Shown piece after piece: positions 29,025-38,412 of a stretch of 64,000 nucleotides of DNA. A program made the translations under genes and the position numbers. The stretch is from Sulfitobacter mediterraneus (GTDB lineage Bacteria > Pseudomonadota > Alphaproteobacteria > Rhodobacterales > Rhodobacteraceae), in the NCBI RefSeq assembly GCF_003054325.1, contig NZ_QBKU01000005.1, forward strand, positions 1-64,000, in the 5' to 3' direction. Under the pieces are notes generated by a model. It ran no database searches and was not told where the DNA came from. It saw only the letters and a list, made by a program, of their open reading frames with translations. Numbering within the stretch: position 1 is the stretch's first letter; each line of letters begins with the position of its first letter.

Positions 29025-30503
29025 TTACTCCGCCCAGCTGACCGCTGTAAGGTCGTTGGCCTGTGTCGGCGCATTGGCCCACAAACCCTGAACACCAGCT
29101 TTTGCCACTGACATCGCAGCAAGCTGGAACAGGTAACCGTTCACATAATCATTCGAGATGATGTTCTGCGCTTCACCCAGCATCGAGGTGCGCATGTCGG
29201 GGTCTGTTGTGCTGTTGAGTTTCGTCATCAGCTCTTGGAAGGCAGGGTTGTCATACTGGAAGTAATAATCCGGGTTGGCATAGATCCCGATATCCATCGG
29301 CTCTGTGTGGCTAACGATGGTCAGGCCAAAGTTCTTGCCTTTGAACACGGTTTCCAACCACTGCGCCCACTCCACATTGCTGATCTCGGCCTTGATCCCA
29401 ACTGCGGCAAGCTGCGCTGCGATGATCTCGCCGCCGCGGCGGGCGTAGGATGGCGGCGGCAGGTGCAATGTGGTTTCAAACCCGTCTGGAAAGCCTGCCT
29501 CGGCCAGCAGCGCCTTGGCGCGTTCGGGGTCATAATTGCTCATCCCGGTGTGATCGACATAGGCCGGATTGTGTGGTGCGAAATGGGTGCCGATAGGGGT
29601 GCCATAGCCGAACATCGCGCCATCCACGATGGCCTGACGGTCAATCGCATGCGCCACGGCGGCCCGTACTTTGACGTTGTCAAAGGGTGGCATCTTGTTG
29701 TTGGTCGACAGGATTGTTTCGCCTTCGGTAGACCCGATCAGAACCTGAAAACGCGGGTCGGCTTCGAATTGCGGCAGGTTTTCGGGCGCTGGGAAGCCGC
29801 TGAAAACGTCCACATCTTCGGCCATCATAGCAGCAAAAGCCGCCGTTGGGTCCGAGATAAACTTGAACGTGGCCTTGGACAGCACCGCAGGGGTGCCCCA
29901 GTAATCCGGATTGCGGCTGATCTCGATTTTGTCGCCTTGGGACCAACTGTCAAATTTGAACGCGCCAGTGCCGATGGGCTGTTGCTTGATGTTCTCAATG
30001 CTTTCCGGCGCAACGATCACAGCGTCACCCCAGGCAAGGTTGAACAACATGTTGCCGTTGGGTTCGGACAGCGTGATCTCAACCGTCATGGGGTCAATCA
30101 CGGTCACGCCCGAGATCGCGGAATACAGCGCCTTTTGCGCATTTGCGCTGTCTTCGGCGTTGATCCGGTCAAGGCTGAACTTCACATCCTCGGCGTCCAT
30201 GGTGGTTCCATCATGGAATGTCACACCTGAGCGCAGTTTGAACGTATAAGTCAGGCCATCATCGGAAATCTCCCAGGATTCAGCCAGGCCCGGAACGACG
30301 GAGCCATCGCCCATAAACCGGGTCAGCCCCTCGAACACATTGGAATATAGCACAGAATCGATAGCCCCAGCCGCAGCAGAGGTCGGATCAAGGTGCGGCG
30401 GTTCAAGCTGCATGGCCAAGGTAAGATCATCTTTGGCCATGGCTGTGCCTGCCATCAGGGCGGCGGTACTTGCGCCCAGCAGAATGGTGCGAAGGTGGAA
30501 CAT
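29025..30503 (-). CDS. Peptide ABC transporter substrate-binding protein (SBP_bac_5)
   Basis: A 492-residue periplasmic solute-binding protein of the family-5 type (DppA/OppA/NikA). The signal peptide is MFHLRTILLGASTAALMAGTAMA, cleavage after AMA. The mature part opens KDDLTLAMQLEPPHLDPTSAA, continues with ESWEISDDGLTYTFKLRSGVTFHDG, KFKFISDPTAAFAAMMAEDVDVFSG-like ligand-lobe residues and RAAVAHAIDRQAIVDG. ATG at 30503 has GGGAGA upstream; the open frame continues upstream but loses the signal peptide context. It probably serves the permeases and ATPase at 22-25 kb on the same strand, although four genes lie between. Confidence 0.9.
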   Translation of the reverse strand: MFHLRTILLGASTAALMAGTAMAKDDLTLAMQLEPPHLDPTSAAAGAIDSVLYSNVFEGLTRFMGDGSVVPGLAESWEISDDGLTYTFKLRSGVTFHDGTTMDAEDVKFSLDRINAEDSANAQKALYSAISGVTVIDPMTVEITLSEPNGNMLFNLAWGDAVIVAPESIENIKQQPIGTGAFKFDSWSQGDKIEISRNPDYWGTPAVLSKATFKFISDPTAAFAAMMAEDVDVFSGFPAPENLPQFEADPRFQVLIGSTEGETILSTNNKMPPFDNVKVRAAVAHAIDRQAIVDGAMFGYGTPIGTHFAPHNPAYVDHTGMSNYDPERAKALLAEAGFPDGFETTLHLPPPSYARRGGEIIAAQLAAVGIKAEISNVEWAQWLETVFKGKNFGLTIVSHTEPMDIGIYANPDYYFQYDNPAFQELMTKLNSTTDPDMRTSMLGEAQNIISNDYVNGYLFQLAAMSVAKAGVQGLWANAPTQANDLTAVSWAE

Positions 30504-30634
30504 GGTGGTCTCCCGATTGGTTATACCTGACGTTAACAAAAGAATCGGGCTTAAGGCCAGCTTTCCTTGGCTCTGTTTGCCTTTGGTCAGCAGTGGAGGT
30601 ATGCACCGGCCTTTTGATGGGGCGGGGGCCTGTG

Positions 30635-31897
30635 ATGTCATCCACGTTGGGCATTGATTTTGGCACATCCAATTCGGCGGCCGGGTATGTTCGCGGCGGC
30701 GCGCCGGTTCTGATTGACCTTGAGGCGGGGGCGCAGACCCTTCCGACGGCGGTGTTTTTTGACTTTGACGCCAAGAAGATGAGAGTTGGAGAGCGGGCCG
30801 CGCAGGCGCTTTTGTCGGGCGAGGAAGGCCGGTATATGCGGGGTCTCAAAAGCCTGCTTGGCACCCGTTTGATGCGTGAAAGCCGGATGCTTTTGGGGGA
30901 ACGGTTGGATTTCATCGACATTGTTGGCCGGTTTTTGGCCGAGGTGAAACGCCGCGCCGAGGCGGCAACCGGTGAAACCTTTGATCGGGCGCTGTCCGGG
31001 CGGCCTGTCCAGTTTCACACCGCAGATCAGGCCCGCAATGATCAAGCTTTGCTGGATCTGACCGAAGCCTACACCCGCGCCGGGTTTTCCGATGTGCGTT
31101 TCCTGAATGAGCCCGAGGCGGCTGCGATCGCCAATCGGGCCGTGCTGGAAGACGGCGACCTTGGTCTGGTGGTCGACATTGGTGGGGGTACCTCTGATTT
31201 CACTCTTTTCCGGCAGGGGCAGGGCGGTGACATTGATATTCTGGCCAGCCACGGTGTGCGCATTGGCGGTACCGATTTTGACCGGCGTTTGAGTATCGCC
31301 AAGGTGATGCCGCAGCTGGGCATGGGCAGTGACATCCGGCATGCCTTTGGCAATGACACCCATGTTGCGCCCAACGCGATCTTTAATGATCTGGCAACGT
31401 GGCAGAAGATTCCGTTTCTTTACGGCCCTGACACCCGCCGTGCAGCGCGGGAATTGGCCAAATTCGCCGTGCACCCCAAACGTCTGGCACGGCTTGAGAA
31501 AGTGCTGGAGGATGAATTGGGTCATGATCTGGCCTTTGCGGTGGAGGCCGGCAAGATCATGGCCAATGACCCCGCGCAAACGGATCCGGTGATCCATGTG
31601 GGCATGTTAAAGCGCGGCGCAACTCTGCCGTTGCCCGCTACGTTTATGCACAGAAAGCTCACGCCGCTCGCAGATCAGATTGGCGAGGCGGCGGAGGCCA
31701 CCTTGTCGATGGGGCATGTATCTGCGGCAGAGGTGAACAAGCTGATTTTTGTGGGTGGTTCCGGCCTAATGCAGGTGGTCGAAGATGCCCTGCGCCAAAG
31801 GCTTCCCGCGGCGCAAATGCATCGCGGCGCGGCTATGACCGCCATTGTCAGCGGCCTTGCGATCCGGTCTGCGACGGCCTTTGACGATCAGCCCTGA
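30635..31897 (+). CDS. Hsp70-family protein (YegD-like)
   Basis: A 420-residue actin-fold ATPase related to DnaK but lacking the substrate-binding and lid domains, as in YegD. The N-terminal phosphate-1 motif is LGIDFGTSNSAAGYV; phosphate-2 is VVDIGGGTSDFTLFR, preceded by RFLNEPEAAAIANRA. The C-terminal part has IFVGGSGLMQVVEDAL, the adenosine motif. It probably has no general chaperone activity; YegD function is unknown. ATG at 30635 starts six residues before the motif; ATG at 30617 is an alternative. It is divergent from the binding-protein gene. Confidence 0.88.
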   Translation: MSSTLGIDFGTSNSAAGYVRGGAPVLIDLEAGAQTLPTAVFFDFDAKKMRVGERAAQALLSGEEGRYMRGLKSLLGTRLMRESRMLLGERLDFIDIVGRFLAEVKRRAEAATGETFDRALSGRPVQFHTADQARNDQALLDLTEAYTRAGFSDVRFLNEPEAAAIANRAVLEDGDLGLVVDIGGGTSDFTLFRQGQGGDIDILASHGVRIGGTDFDRRLSIAKVMPQLGMGSDIRHAFGNDTHVAPNAIFNDLATWQKIPFLYGPDTRRAARELAKFAVHPKRLARLEKVLEDELGHDLAFAVEAGKIMANDPAQTDPVIHVGMLKRGATLPLPATFMHRKLTPLADQIGEAAEATLSMGHVSAAEVNKLIFVGGSGLMQVVEDALRQRLPAAQMHRGAAMTAIVSGLAIRSATAFDDQP

Positions 31898-33168
31898 GGC
31901 AACAGCAGAGTTTGCAGCGCCGCGCCCATAACCTTGGCACTGTCGATCATATCGTCGATGCCAATCCATTCATCGGGTTTATGCGCCAGTTCCAGAACCC
32001 CCGGCCCATAGGCGATACAGTTCTTCAACTTGCCAATCCGGTCGATATGTTTTTGATCGTAAGTGCCCGGAGACGCGACATATTCAGGCGGTTTGCCCAT
32101 CACATCCTCAATGGCCTTAGCCACGGTTTGCACCACTGGCGCGTTCTTATCGGTCATGGAGGGCAGGACGGAATTCAACTCGGTCAGTTCATAGTCAAAA
32201 TCGGCACGGCTCTCGCGCAATCCTTCCAGCAGATCAGTCACTTCGCCGCGCACTTGGTCCAAGGGTTCTTCGACCAAAAACCGCCGGTCGATCACGATAC
32301 GGCAACTGTCCGGCACACAATGGGCGGGCAGGCCGGTGAAATCGTCATCCTGTTCCTTTTGACCGCCATGAATAGAATTGATGTTCATGGTCGATTGCCG
32401 CGCCCCTTCGGGCACCACGGGCATCTCCGTCCAACGCGCCGCCATCGCCGGGAACAGTTTGTCCTCAAATTCGGTCAGGACCGCGCCCATGTGTCGCACA
32501 GCGCAATCGCCCAAAAATGGCATAGACCCATGGGCAATCTCGCCCTTTGTCTCGATCTCTGCCCACCAGCCGCCGCGATGGCCCAGACAAATGCGATCTT
32601 TGTTCAAGGGTTCGGGAATGATCACATGTTGCACGCGCGCCGGGTCAAAATAGCCATGCTCGGCCAGATAGGCGACACCGCCATAGCCGCCGGATTCTTC
32701 ATCCGCGGTGCCTGAAATCTCAATCGCGCCGGCAAATTCGGGATGCGTTTCGATAAAGGCTTCTGCCGCGATAATCGAAGCCGCCAACCCCCCCTTCATA
32801 TCGCAGGTGCCGCGCCCGTAAATCTTGCCATCCGAAATCTCGGCGCCGAAGGGATCAAAGGTCCAGCCTGCGCCGACCTCGACCACATCTGTGTGGCTAT
32901 TGAAATGTACGCAATCGCCCGCATGACGCCCTTCGCGCCGGGCGATGATGTTCCAACGGGGGTATTTTGTGCTGTCACCCGGTGTGCCATGTGCGCGGAT
33001 CAGTTGTGTTTCAAATCCATGCGCCGACAGGCGTTTGTCCAGATATTCGCAGATCAGGCGATAGTCCTGACCGGGCGGGTTGAGCGTTGGAATACGGATC
33101 AGATCTTGGGTCAGCGCGATCAGATCGTCACGTTTGGCGGCAATGGCGGAGGCAAGAGATGTTGTCAT
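31888..33168 (-). CDS. M20-family metallopeptidase (ArgE/DapE type)
   Basis: A 426-residue cytoplasmic two-zinc hydrolase of the acetylornithine deacetylase / succinyl-diaminopimelate desuccinylase type. Metal ligands are visible in HFNSHTDVVEVG (His, Asp), GRGTCDMKGGLA (Asp) and GTADEESGGYGG (Glu-Glu). The dimerisation domain includes RGGWWAEIETKGEIAHGSMP. Substrate specificity, N-acyl amino acid or dipeptide, is not predictable. ATG at 33168 is chosen because the frame's extra 20 residues precede no ribosome-binding site. It overlaps the convergent Hsp70 gene by ten bases. Confidence 0.88.
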   Translation of the reverse strand: MTTSLASAIAAKRDDLIALTQDLIRIPTLNPPGQDYRLICEYLDKRLSAHGFETQLIRAHGTPGDSTKYPRWNIIARREGRHAGDCVHFNSHTDVVEVGAGWTFDPFGAEISDGKIYGRGTCDMKGGLAASIIAAEAFIETHPEFAGAIEISGTADEESGGYGGVAYLAEHGYFDPARVQHVIIPEPLNKDRICLGHRGGWWAEIETKGEIAHGSMPFLGDCAVRHMGAVLTEFEDKLFPAMAARWTEMPVVPEGARQSTMNINSIHGGQKEQDDDFTGLPAHCVPDSCRIVIDRRFLVEEPLDQVRGEVTDLLEGLRESRADFDYELTELNSVLPSMTDKNAPVVQTVAKAIEDVMGKPPEYVASPGTYDQKHIDRIGKLKNCIAYGPGVLELAHKPDEWIGIDDMIDSAKVMGAALQTLLLPQG

Positions 33169-33308
33169 GGCCGCATCGTTTACCGCATCGCGCGGTAAGG
33201 CAAGCCCCCTGCCAGTAGCGGTGCACAATACCTCCGATTTTCTGACAGGCCTTTTCCTTGAGGCGGTCTGCGCTAGTTCAAGGCTGTTGCGGATAACAGG
33301 ATTGCCAA

Positions 33309-34139
33309 ATGAACCAGACCCAAGACCCCGAACTCGAAGAAGAGATGGAAGAGCAATCCGTTAATGACGCCGCCGCGCTGTCGCCCAAACTGATCTACGA
33401 AGTGATCCGGCGCGACGGCGAAGAAGAATTGCGCCGCACCAAACGATCACTGATCTGGTCAGGGATCGCGGCAGGTATGTTGATCAGCCTCTCAGTACTG
33501 GGCGAGGCTGTTTTGCGTACCTATCTGCCCGATACGCCGGGGCGGTACTTGATTGAGAACCTTGGTTATTCGCTTGGTTTTTTGGCGGTGATCATGGGCC
33601 GCATGCAGCTGTTTACGGAAAACACGATCACCACGGTCTTGCCGATCATGCAGGAACGCACATGGTACGCTTTTGGCTGTATGATGCGCCTGTGGGGCAT
33701 TGTTTTGGGGGCCAATGTTGTTGGCGCTTTTGCCGCCGCTGCCCTGTTTGTATTCACTCCGGCGCTGTCACCAGATCTGATGCCCGCGATTGAGGGATTG
33801 TCCCAACACGCCACAGGAATGGGTGCGAGCCAGTCGTTTTGGCGGGCCATTCCGGCTGGTATTATCGTGGCGCTGATTGTCTGGATGCTGCCGCAAGCTT
33901 CCGCGTCGGCGTTTTGGTTGATCTTGGTGTTCACATGGCTGATCGCGGCAGGGGATTTCACCCATATCGTTGCCGGATCGGTGGAAATGGCGGTTTTGGT
34001 GCTGCAAGGCGGCTTGCCGGCAGGCCCTGCAATACTCGGGTTCTTCCTGCCGGTTTTGGCGGGTAACATTATTGGTGGAACATTGATATTTACCCTCGTG
34101 GCATTGGGACAAGTGCGCGATGACGTGGAGCCGGAATAG
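33309..34139 (+). CDS. Formate/nitrite transporter (FNT)-family protein, YfdC-like
   Basis: A 276-residue inner-membrane channel-like protein with an acidic N-terminus (EEEMEEQSVNDAAALSP), then about six helices. The FNT pore features include SLGFLAVIMGRMQLFTENTI near the first half and ILVFTWLIAAGDFTHIVAGS in the second. YfdC-type members have divergent pores and unknown substrates. ATG at 33309 has AGGA upstream. It lies 12 bases before the next gene, so they may be cotranscribed. Confidence 0.85.
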   Translation: MNQTQDPELEEEMEEQSVNDAAALSPKLIYEVIRRDGEEELRRTKRSLIWSGIAAGMLISLSVLGEAVLRTYLPDTPGRYLIENLGYSLGFLAVIMGRMQLFTENTITTVLPIMQERTWYAFGCMMRLWGIVLGANVVGAFAAAALFVFTPALSPDLMPAIEGLSQHATGMGASQSFWRAIPAGIIVALIVWMLPQASASAFWLILVFTWLIAAGDFTHIVAGSVEMAVLVLQGGLPAGPAILGFFLPVLAGNIIGGTLIFTLVALGQVRDDVEPE

Positions 34140-34151
34140 ATCCAAAACAAG

Positions 34152-35018
34152 GTGGCATCCTTGACCAGTCGCCCGGCCCTATCCGTCGGCGTGCTTTGGC
34201 AAGCGATGCGGGCAAGTTTTGCCCAGATTGCAGAGAATAACCTTGCCCTGATCGCCGCAGGCGTAGCGTTTTTCTCAATGCTATCTCTGTTTCCGGCTTT
34301 GGCCGCGCTGATCGCTTTGCTTGGTTTGATATCTGATCCGGTTGTCGTCGTGGCCCAGCTGGAAGAGATGCGCGGCCTGCTGCCGGATGACGTGTACCAG
34401 ATCATCAATGATCAGGTGGTGGCGTTGGTGACTGCAAATGCGGATACATTGGGATGGGCAGGGTTTCTGTCACTGGTGTTTGCACTTTGGTCCGCGCGGG
34501 CCGGTGTGGGCGCGATGATGACCGGGCTTAACAATGTCTATAACCGCCCCAACAGAAACACCGCGCGGCACTACCTGCGCGCTTTGTTGGTGACCTTGGC
34601 AATGGTTGCGGTGGGCATCGTTGCGCTGCTGACATTGGTTGTGATCCCTGTGGTGTTGTCCTTTTTCCCTCTTGGATTTCTTGCGGGCCTTCTGGTGGAT
34701 TTTCTGCGCTGGTCTATTGCGCTGATTGTTCTGTTTGTTGGTGTCGGGCTTTTGTATCGCCACGGGTTGAACAGGCACCGGGCGCGGGTGTCCTGGGTGT
34801 CGCCGGGTGCGGTGCTTGCGGTGTTTTCCTGGATCGTTTTGTCGGTCGGATTCTCGTTCTATGTGGCGAACTTTGGCAATTACAATCAGGTCTACGGGTC
34901 GATCGGAGCCGTGATCGCGATGTTGATTTGGCTTTGGATCAGCAGTTTTCTGGTGCTTCTTGGCGGGTCCATCAACGCCCAGATTGATGCGCAAGCGGAA
35001 CAAAACGTCATCGCGTAA
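34152..35018 (+). CDS. YihY/BrkB-family inner-membrane protein
   Basis: A 288-residue membrane protein of the YihY/UPF0761 family, with about six helices. Signature residues are NLALIAAGVAFFSMLSLFPA near the start, WSARAGVGAMMTGLNNVYN in the middle and LIWLWISSFLVLLGGSINAQ at the end. The function is unknown. The start is GTG at 34152, but TTG at 34161 has a better-placed AAGGTGG and gives the same protein minus three residues. It follows the FNT gene by 12 bases. Confidence 0.82.
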   Translation: MASLTSRPALSVGVLWQAMRASFAQIAENNLALIAAGVAFFSMLSLFPALAALIALLGLISDPVVVVAQLEEMRGLLPDDVYQIINDQVVALVTANADTLGWAGFLSLVFALWSARAGVGAMMTGLNNVYNRPNRNTARHYLRALLVTLAMVAVGIVALLTLVVIPVVLSFFPLGFLAGLLVDFLRWSIALIVLFVGVGLLYRHGLNRHRARVSWVSPGAVLAVFSWIVLSVGFSFYVANFGNYNQVYGSIGAVIAMLIWLWISSFLVLLGGSINAQIDAQAEQNVIA

Positions 35019-35083
35019 ACGAAATCCTCATATTTTGCTGTTCCCAATAAGGCTGGCTTTGGCTCAGTTGAGGGATGCATGGA

Positions 35084-35449
35084 ATGATTGCGATTGAAGA
35101 ATTGGCACCACAAACATTGCGGCTACATCTGACCGGCAACATCGCCGCGACTGATCTTGATGTGCTTGAGGCCCGGCTTGACCCTTATCTTGAGGATGAA
35201 GGATCCGTGAATGCGGTGATCGACCTGTCAGAGCCGTCCCAAATGGATTGCCCCACAGCCGAAAATGCGGTGTCACAACGCCTGCTGGCGCAATTGGACA
35301 AACTGGGCCGCGTCGCCATCGTTGGGGGGCAGGACGCGCTGCCGGGTTTTGTGCAGGCGCTGGATGCGGTGATGCCGCCAGGGCAATTGGGCCGTTTTGA
35401 GCTGTCCGAATGGCAAACCGCGCAACACTTTGCGTCTGGCCCGCACTAA
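35084..35449 (+). CDS. Small STAS/SpoIIAA-like protein
   Basis: A 121-residue protein resembling the SpoIIAA-like (STAS/SEC14) family: MIAIEELAPQTLRLHLTGNI, then DLDVLEARLDPYLEDEG, VNAVIDLSEPSQMD and GRVAIVGGQDALPGF. Family members bind hydrophobic ligands or act as regulatory modules, and specific function is unknown. ATG at 35084 is preferred because GAGGG lies nine bases upstream; ATG 35075 is too close to that site. It converges on the glutamate-synthase-domain gene. Confidence 0.72.
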   Translation: MIAIEELAPQTLRLHLTGNIAATDLDVLEARLDPYLEDEGSVNAVIDLSEPSQMDCPTAENAVSQRLLAQLDKLGRVAIVGGQDALPGFVQALDAVMPPGQLGRFELSEWQTAQHFASGPH

Positions 35450-35455
35450 CGCAGC

Positions 35456-37072
35456 TTAATCCACCGGTGCAAAACTGTCTGCACGGGCACGAGCCCAACG
35501 GGTTTTGTTGCCGTGCAAATCCTCCGCCTTGTCGTCCAAAAGATACCCCTCGGGCAGGTAGTGATAGACCTCATTCCCTTCGACGACGCTGTTGTCGCCC
35601 TGCCGCATCATCAGGTGCCGGGGCAGGAACTCATCAGGATGATGCAACCCTGCGGCACCGGTCATTTCGGCGAGTGCTTCCATCGTGTTGCGATGAAACC
35701 GCTCGACCCGCTGGCTTTTGTGGCCAACATCCAGCGCCCTTTGCCGCAGTTTGTCTTGGGTGGCGACACCGACGGGACAATGATTGGTATGGCAGGCCTG
35801 CGCCTGAATACAGCCGATAGCAAACATGAAACCGCGGGCCGAATTGCACCAATCCGCCCCCAGGGCCAAGGCGCGGGCAATGTCATAGGCGTGTACGATC
35901 TTGCCGGCCGCGCCAATCTTGATCCCTTCGCGCAGGCCCGCCCCGCGCAGGGTGTTGTGCACAAATGTCAGCCCCTCGATCATTGGCATGCCGACATGGT
36001 TGGAGAACTCCACCGGGGCGGCGCCGGTGCCACCTTCCGCCCCGTCCACGACGATAAAATCAGGGGTGATGCCTGTTTCCAGCATCGCTTTGACCATGCA
36101 CATAAATTCTCGCCTGTGACCGATGCACAATTTGAACCCCACGGGTTTGCCGCCTGACAATTCTCGCAGGGTGCCAATAAATTCCATCATTTCGATGGGT
36201 GTCGAGAACGCCGGATGCGCGGCAGGTGACACACAATCCTTGCCCATCGGAACACCGCGTGCCTCGGCAATCTCGGGGCTGATTTTGGACGCAGGCAACA
36301 GCCCGCCATGCCCCGGCTTTGCCCCTTGGCTCAGCTTCAGCTCAATCATCTTGATCTGGTCCAGCGACGCGGTTTTACGGAACTTTTCCGGATCAAAATT
36401 GCCATCTTCGGCCCGGCATCCGAAATAGCCCGACGCCACCTGATAAATCAGATCACCGCCGCCCGCCTTGTGATAACGGCTGACCGATCCTTCGCCGGTA
36501 TCATGGGCAAAGCCGCCCATCTGCGCCCCGGTGTTCAGTGCCTGAATGGCATTGGCGGAGAGCGAACCAAAGCTCATCGCGGAGATATTATACAGAGAGG
36601 CGGAATAGGGCTGCTTGCAATCCGGCCCGCCAATCACCGTCCGAAAATCAGGATTGGTGATATGTATTGGTTGCACCGAATGGGTGACCCAGGAATATCC
36701 CGCCTCATAAACCCGTTTTCGCGTGCCGAAGGGCCGCGCGTCTTCTTGCCCTTTGGCGCGTTGATAGACCAAAGACCGGTCATCGCGGCTGAACGGTTCT
36801 TCGTCCTGATCGGATTCGATCAGATATTGGCGGATCTCCGGTCTGATCCCCTCAAAGAAAAAACGCATGTGCCCCAGAACGGGGTAGTTGCGCAGGATCG
36901 AATGGCTGGGTTGCAGGACGTCATAGATGCCCATGAGGCTGAGCACGGTCAGAACGGCCAAGGGCAGCAGGAACCAAACGGACCAAGCAAAAACCAAAAT
37001 CAGACAGAGCAACCCCAACAGGACAACCCCGGCAAATGGTACAAAGCGGGTCATGTTTTTGAGGTCTGGCAT
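35456..37072 (-). CDS. Membrane-anchored FMN-binding glutamate synthase-domain protein
   Basis: A 538-residue protein. Two N-terminal helices (RFVPFAGVVLLGLLCLILVF and WFLLPLAVLTVLSLMGIYD) anchor it. The rest is the GltS (glutamate synthase central/FMN) domain: GSLSANAIQALNTGAQMGGF, GAEGGTGAAPVEFSN and KIGAAGKIVHAYDIARALALG, ending with the Cys-rich CNSARGFMFAIGCIQAQACH plus CPVGVATQ, which binds an iron-sulfur cluster in relatives. It is not a complete glutamate synthase: the amidotransferase domain is absent. Relatives act in methylamine or electron transfer roles. ATG at 37072 has GGAGA upstream. Confidence 0.85.
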   Translation of the reverse strand: MPDLKNMTRFVPFAGVVLLGLLCLILVFAWSVWFLLPLAVLTVLSLMGIYDVLQPSHSILRNYPVLGHMRFFFEGIRPEIRQYLIESDQDEEPFSRDDRSLVYQRAKGQEDARPFGTRKRVYEAGYSWVTHSVQPIHITNPDFRTVIGGPDCKQPYSASLYNISAMSFGSLSANAIQALNTGAQMGGFAHDTGEGSVSRYHKAGGGDLIYQVASGYFGCRAEDGNFDPEKFRKTASLDQIKMIELKLSQGAKPGHGGLLPASKISPEIAEARGVPMGKDCVSPAAHPAFSTPIEMMEFIGTLRELSGGKPVGFKLCIGHRREFMCMVKAMLETGITPDFIVVDGAEGGTGAAPVEFSNHVGMPMIEGLTFVHNTLRGAGLREGIKIGAAGKIVHAYDIARALALGADWCNSARGFMFAIGCIQAQACHTNHCPVGVATQDKLRQRALDVGHKSQRVERFHRNTMEALAEMTGAAGLHHPDEFLPRHLMMRQGDNSVVEGNEVYHYLPEGYLLDDKAEDLHGNKTRWARARADSFAPVD

Positions 37073-37195
37073 CAAAGTCTCCGATTGGGTGAGGCGGTGT
37101 TTCCAATGTGACGGGTTTGGCTGCTGACGCAAGCACTTGCTATTTGCGCGGTGCTTGCATTTGTTGGCGGTCAATTGCCATCGAAGGAACGCAAA

Positions 37196-38296
37196 ATGTC
37201 TCAAGGTCCGCTAGCATCACTGAAAGTTGTTGAATTTTCCGGCCTTGGCCCTGCGCCGCTTGCGGGTCAATTGCTGGCTGATATGGGGGCCGAAGTGATC
37301 ACCGTGGACCGTGCCGCAGCGTCCGCCGATCCAACAGACATAAATCGTCGCGGCAAGAAATCCATTGTGCTGAACCTCAAGACAGATGCGGGTCTAGATG
37401 CCGCGCGGCGGCTGATTGCGGCAAGTGATGTGTTGATCGAAGGGTTCCGCCCCGGCGTGATGGAGCGGTTGGGCCTTGGCCCGGACACCTGCCCGGAAAC
37501 ATTGATCTATGCGCGGATGACCGGCTGGGGGCAGGAGGGTCCGTGGTCGCAAACAGCGGGTCATGACATCAATTATCTGTCTCTAACAGGGGCGCTTCAT
37601 GCCATGGGGGCGCCGGACGCTCCGCCCGTGCCTCCCCTAAATATGGTCGCGGATTACGGCGGTGGCACAATGTTTCTGATCTTTGGAATTCTGTCTGCGA
37701 TGATTGAGCGCGGGGTCTCGGGAAAAGGGCAAGTGGTCGATGCCGCAATGGTGGACGGGGTGCCCGCGATGATGGGGCTGATCCATGGAATGGTGGCTCA
37801 GGGATTCTGGAGCCAGGACCGCGGCGCGAACTGGTTGGATGGCGGCGCACATTTTTATCGGTGCTATGCCTGCGCCGATGGTAAATACATCTCTGTGGGC
37901 GCGTTAGAGCCGCAGTTTTACGCCATCCTGTTGGAGAAGTTGAACCTCCCAGAGGATCTTCGCGCTTCACAAAACGACCGTAAAACATGGCCAGAGATGA
38001 GCGATCGATTTGCCGATATTTTTGCCAGCAAGGACCGGGATGAATGGGCCAAGGTTTTTGACGGATCGGATGCCTGTGTTGCCCCTGTTCTTGGGTTCTC
38101 CGAAGCGCCGGACCACCCGCATATGGCCCACCGGCAGTCGCTCGTCGATGTGGGAGGCAAGACACAATCCGCCCCAGCACCCCGATTTTCGCGAAGCCAG
38201 CCAAGGCCACCAGCCGCGCCCGGGGCAGTGGGCGCTGAGACGTCAGAGATCCTGCGGCGCTTGGGGTATTCCGAACAAGAGATCGCAGCGCTTTAA
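37196..38296 (+). CDS. CaiB/BaiF-family CoA-transferase (alpha-methylacyl-CoA racemase-like)
   Basis: A 366-residue CoA-transferase-family III enzyme. The N-terminal LKVVEFSGLGPAPLAGQLLADMGAEVI is typical, followed by NRRGKKSIVLNLK. The conserved region GHDINYLSLTGALHAMG carries the catalytic Asp (GHD), as in Amacr-type racemases. GKGQVVDAAMVDGVPAMMG and AHFYRCYACADGKYISVGAL follow. It may racemise 2-methylacyl-CoA esters or transfer CoA. ATG at 37196 has GAAGGAACG upstream; the frame's earlier Met at 37151 lies in the shared promoter region. Confidence 0.88.
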   Translation: MSQGPLASLKVVEFSGLGPAPLAGQLLADMGAEVITVDRAAASADPTDINRRGKKSIVLNLKTDAGLDAARRLIAASDVLIEGFRPGVMERLGLGPDTCPETLIYARMTGWGQEGPWSQTAGHDINYLSLTGALHAMGAPDAPPVPPLNMVADYGGGTMFLIFGILSAMIERGVSGKGQVVDAAMVDGVPAMMGLIHGMVAQGFWSQDRGANWLDGGAHFYRCYACADGKYISVGALEPQFYAILLEKLNLPEDLRASQNDRKTWPEMSDRFADIFASKDRDEWAKVFDGSDACVAPVLGFSEAPDHPHMAHRQSLVDVGGKTQSAPAPRFSRSQPRPPAAPGAVGAETSEILRRLGYSEQEIAAL

Positions 38297-38412
38297 CAGA
38301 GCCTAATTCGGCGTACCTGCCAATGAAAACCCCAACCGGCGCCACTTGATCTGCCAGGCGGAAACCCCACATTCCCGTATCGCCGCCATATAGGATCGGG
38401 TAGTCTGCTTTC

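Noticed and set aside
29235-30230. Long plus-strand open frame inside the binding-protein gene
   Set aside because: It is a complementary-strand shadow of a strongly recognised SBP, with no independent support.
30638-31597. Long minus-strand open frame opposite the Hsp70-like gene
   Set aside because: Overlaps entirely with motif-bearing coding sequence; no ribosome-binding site or recognised domain.
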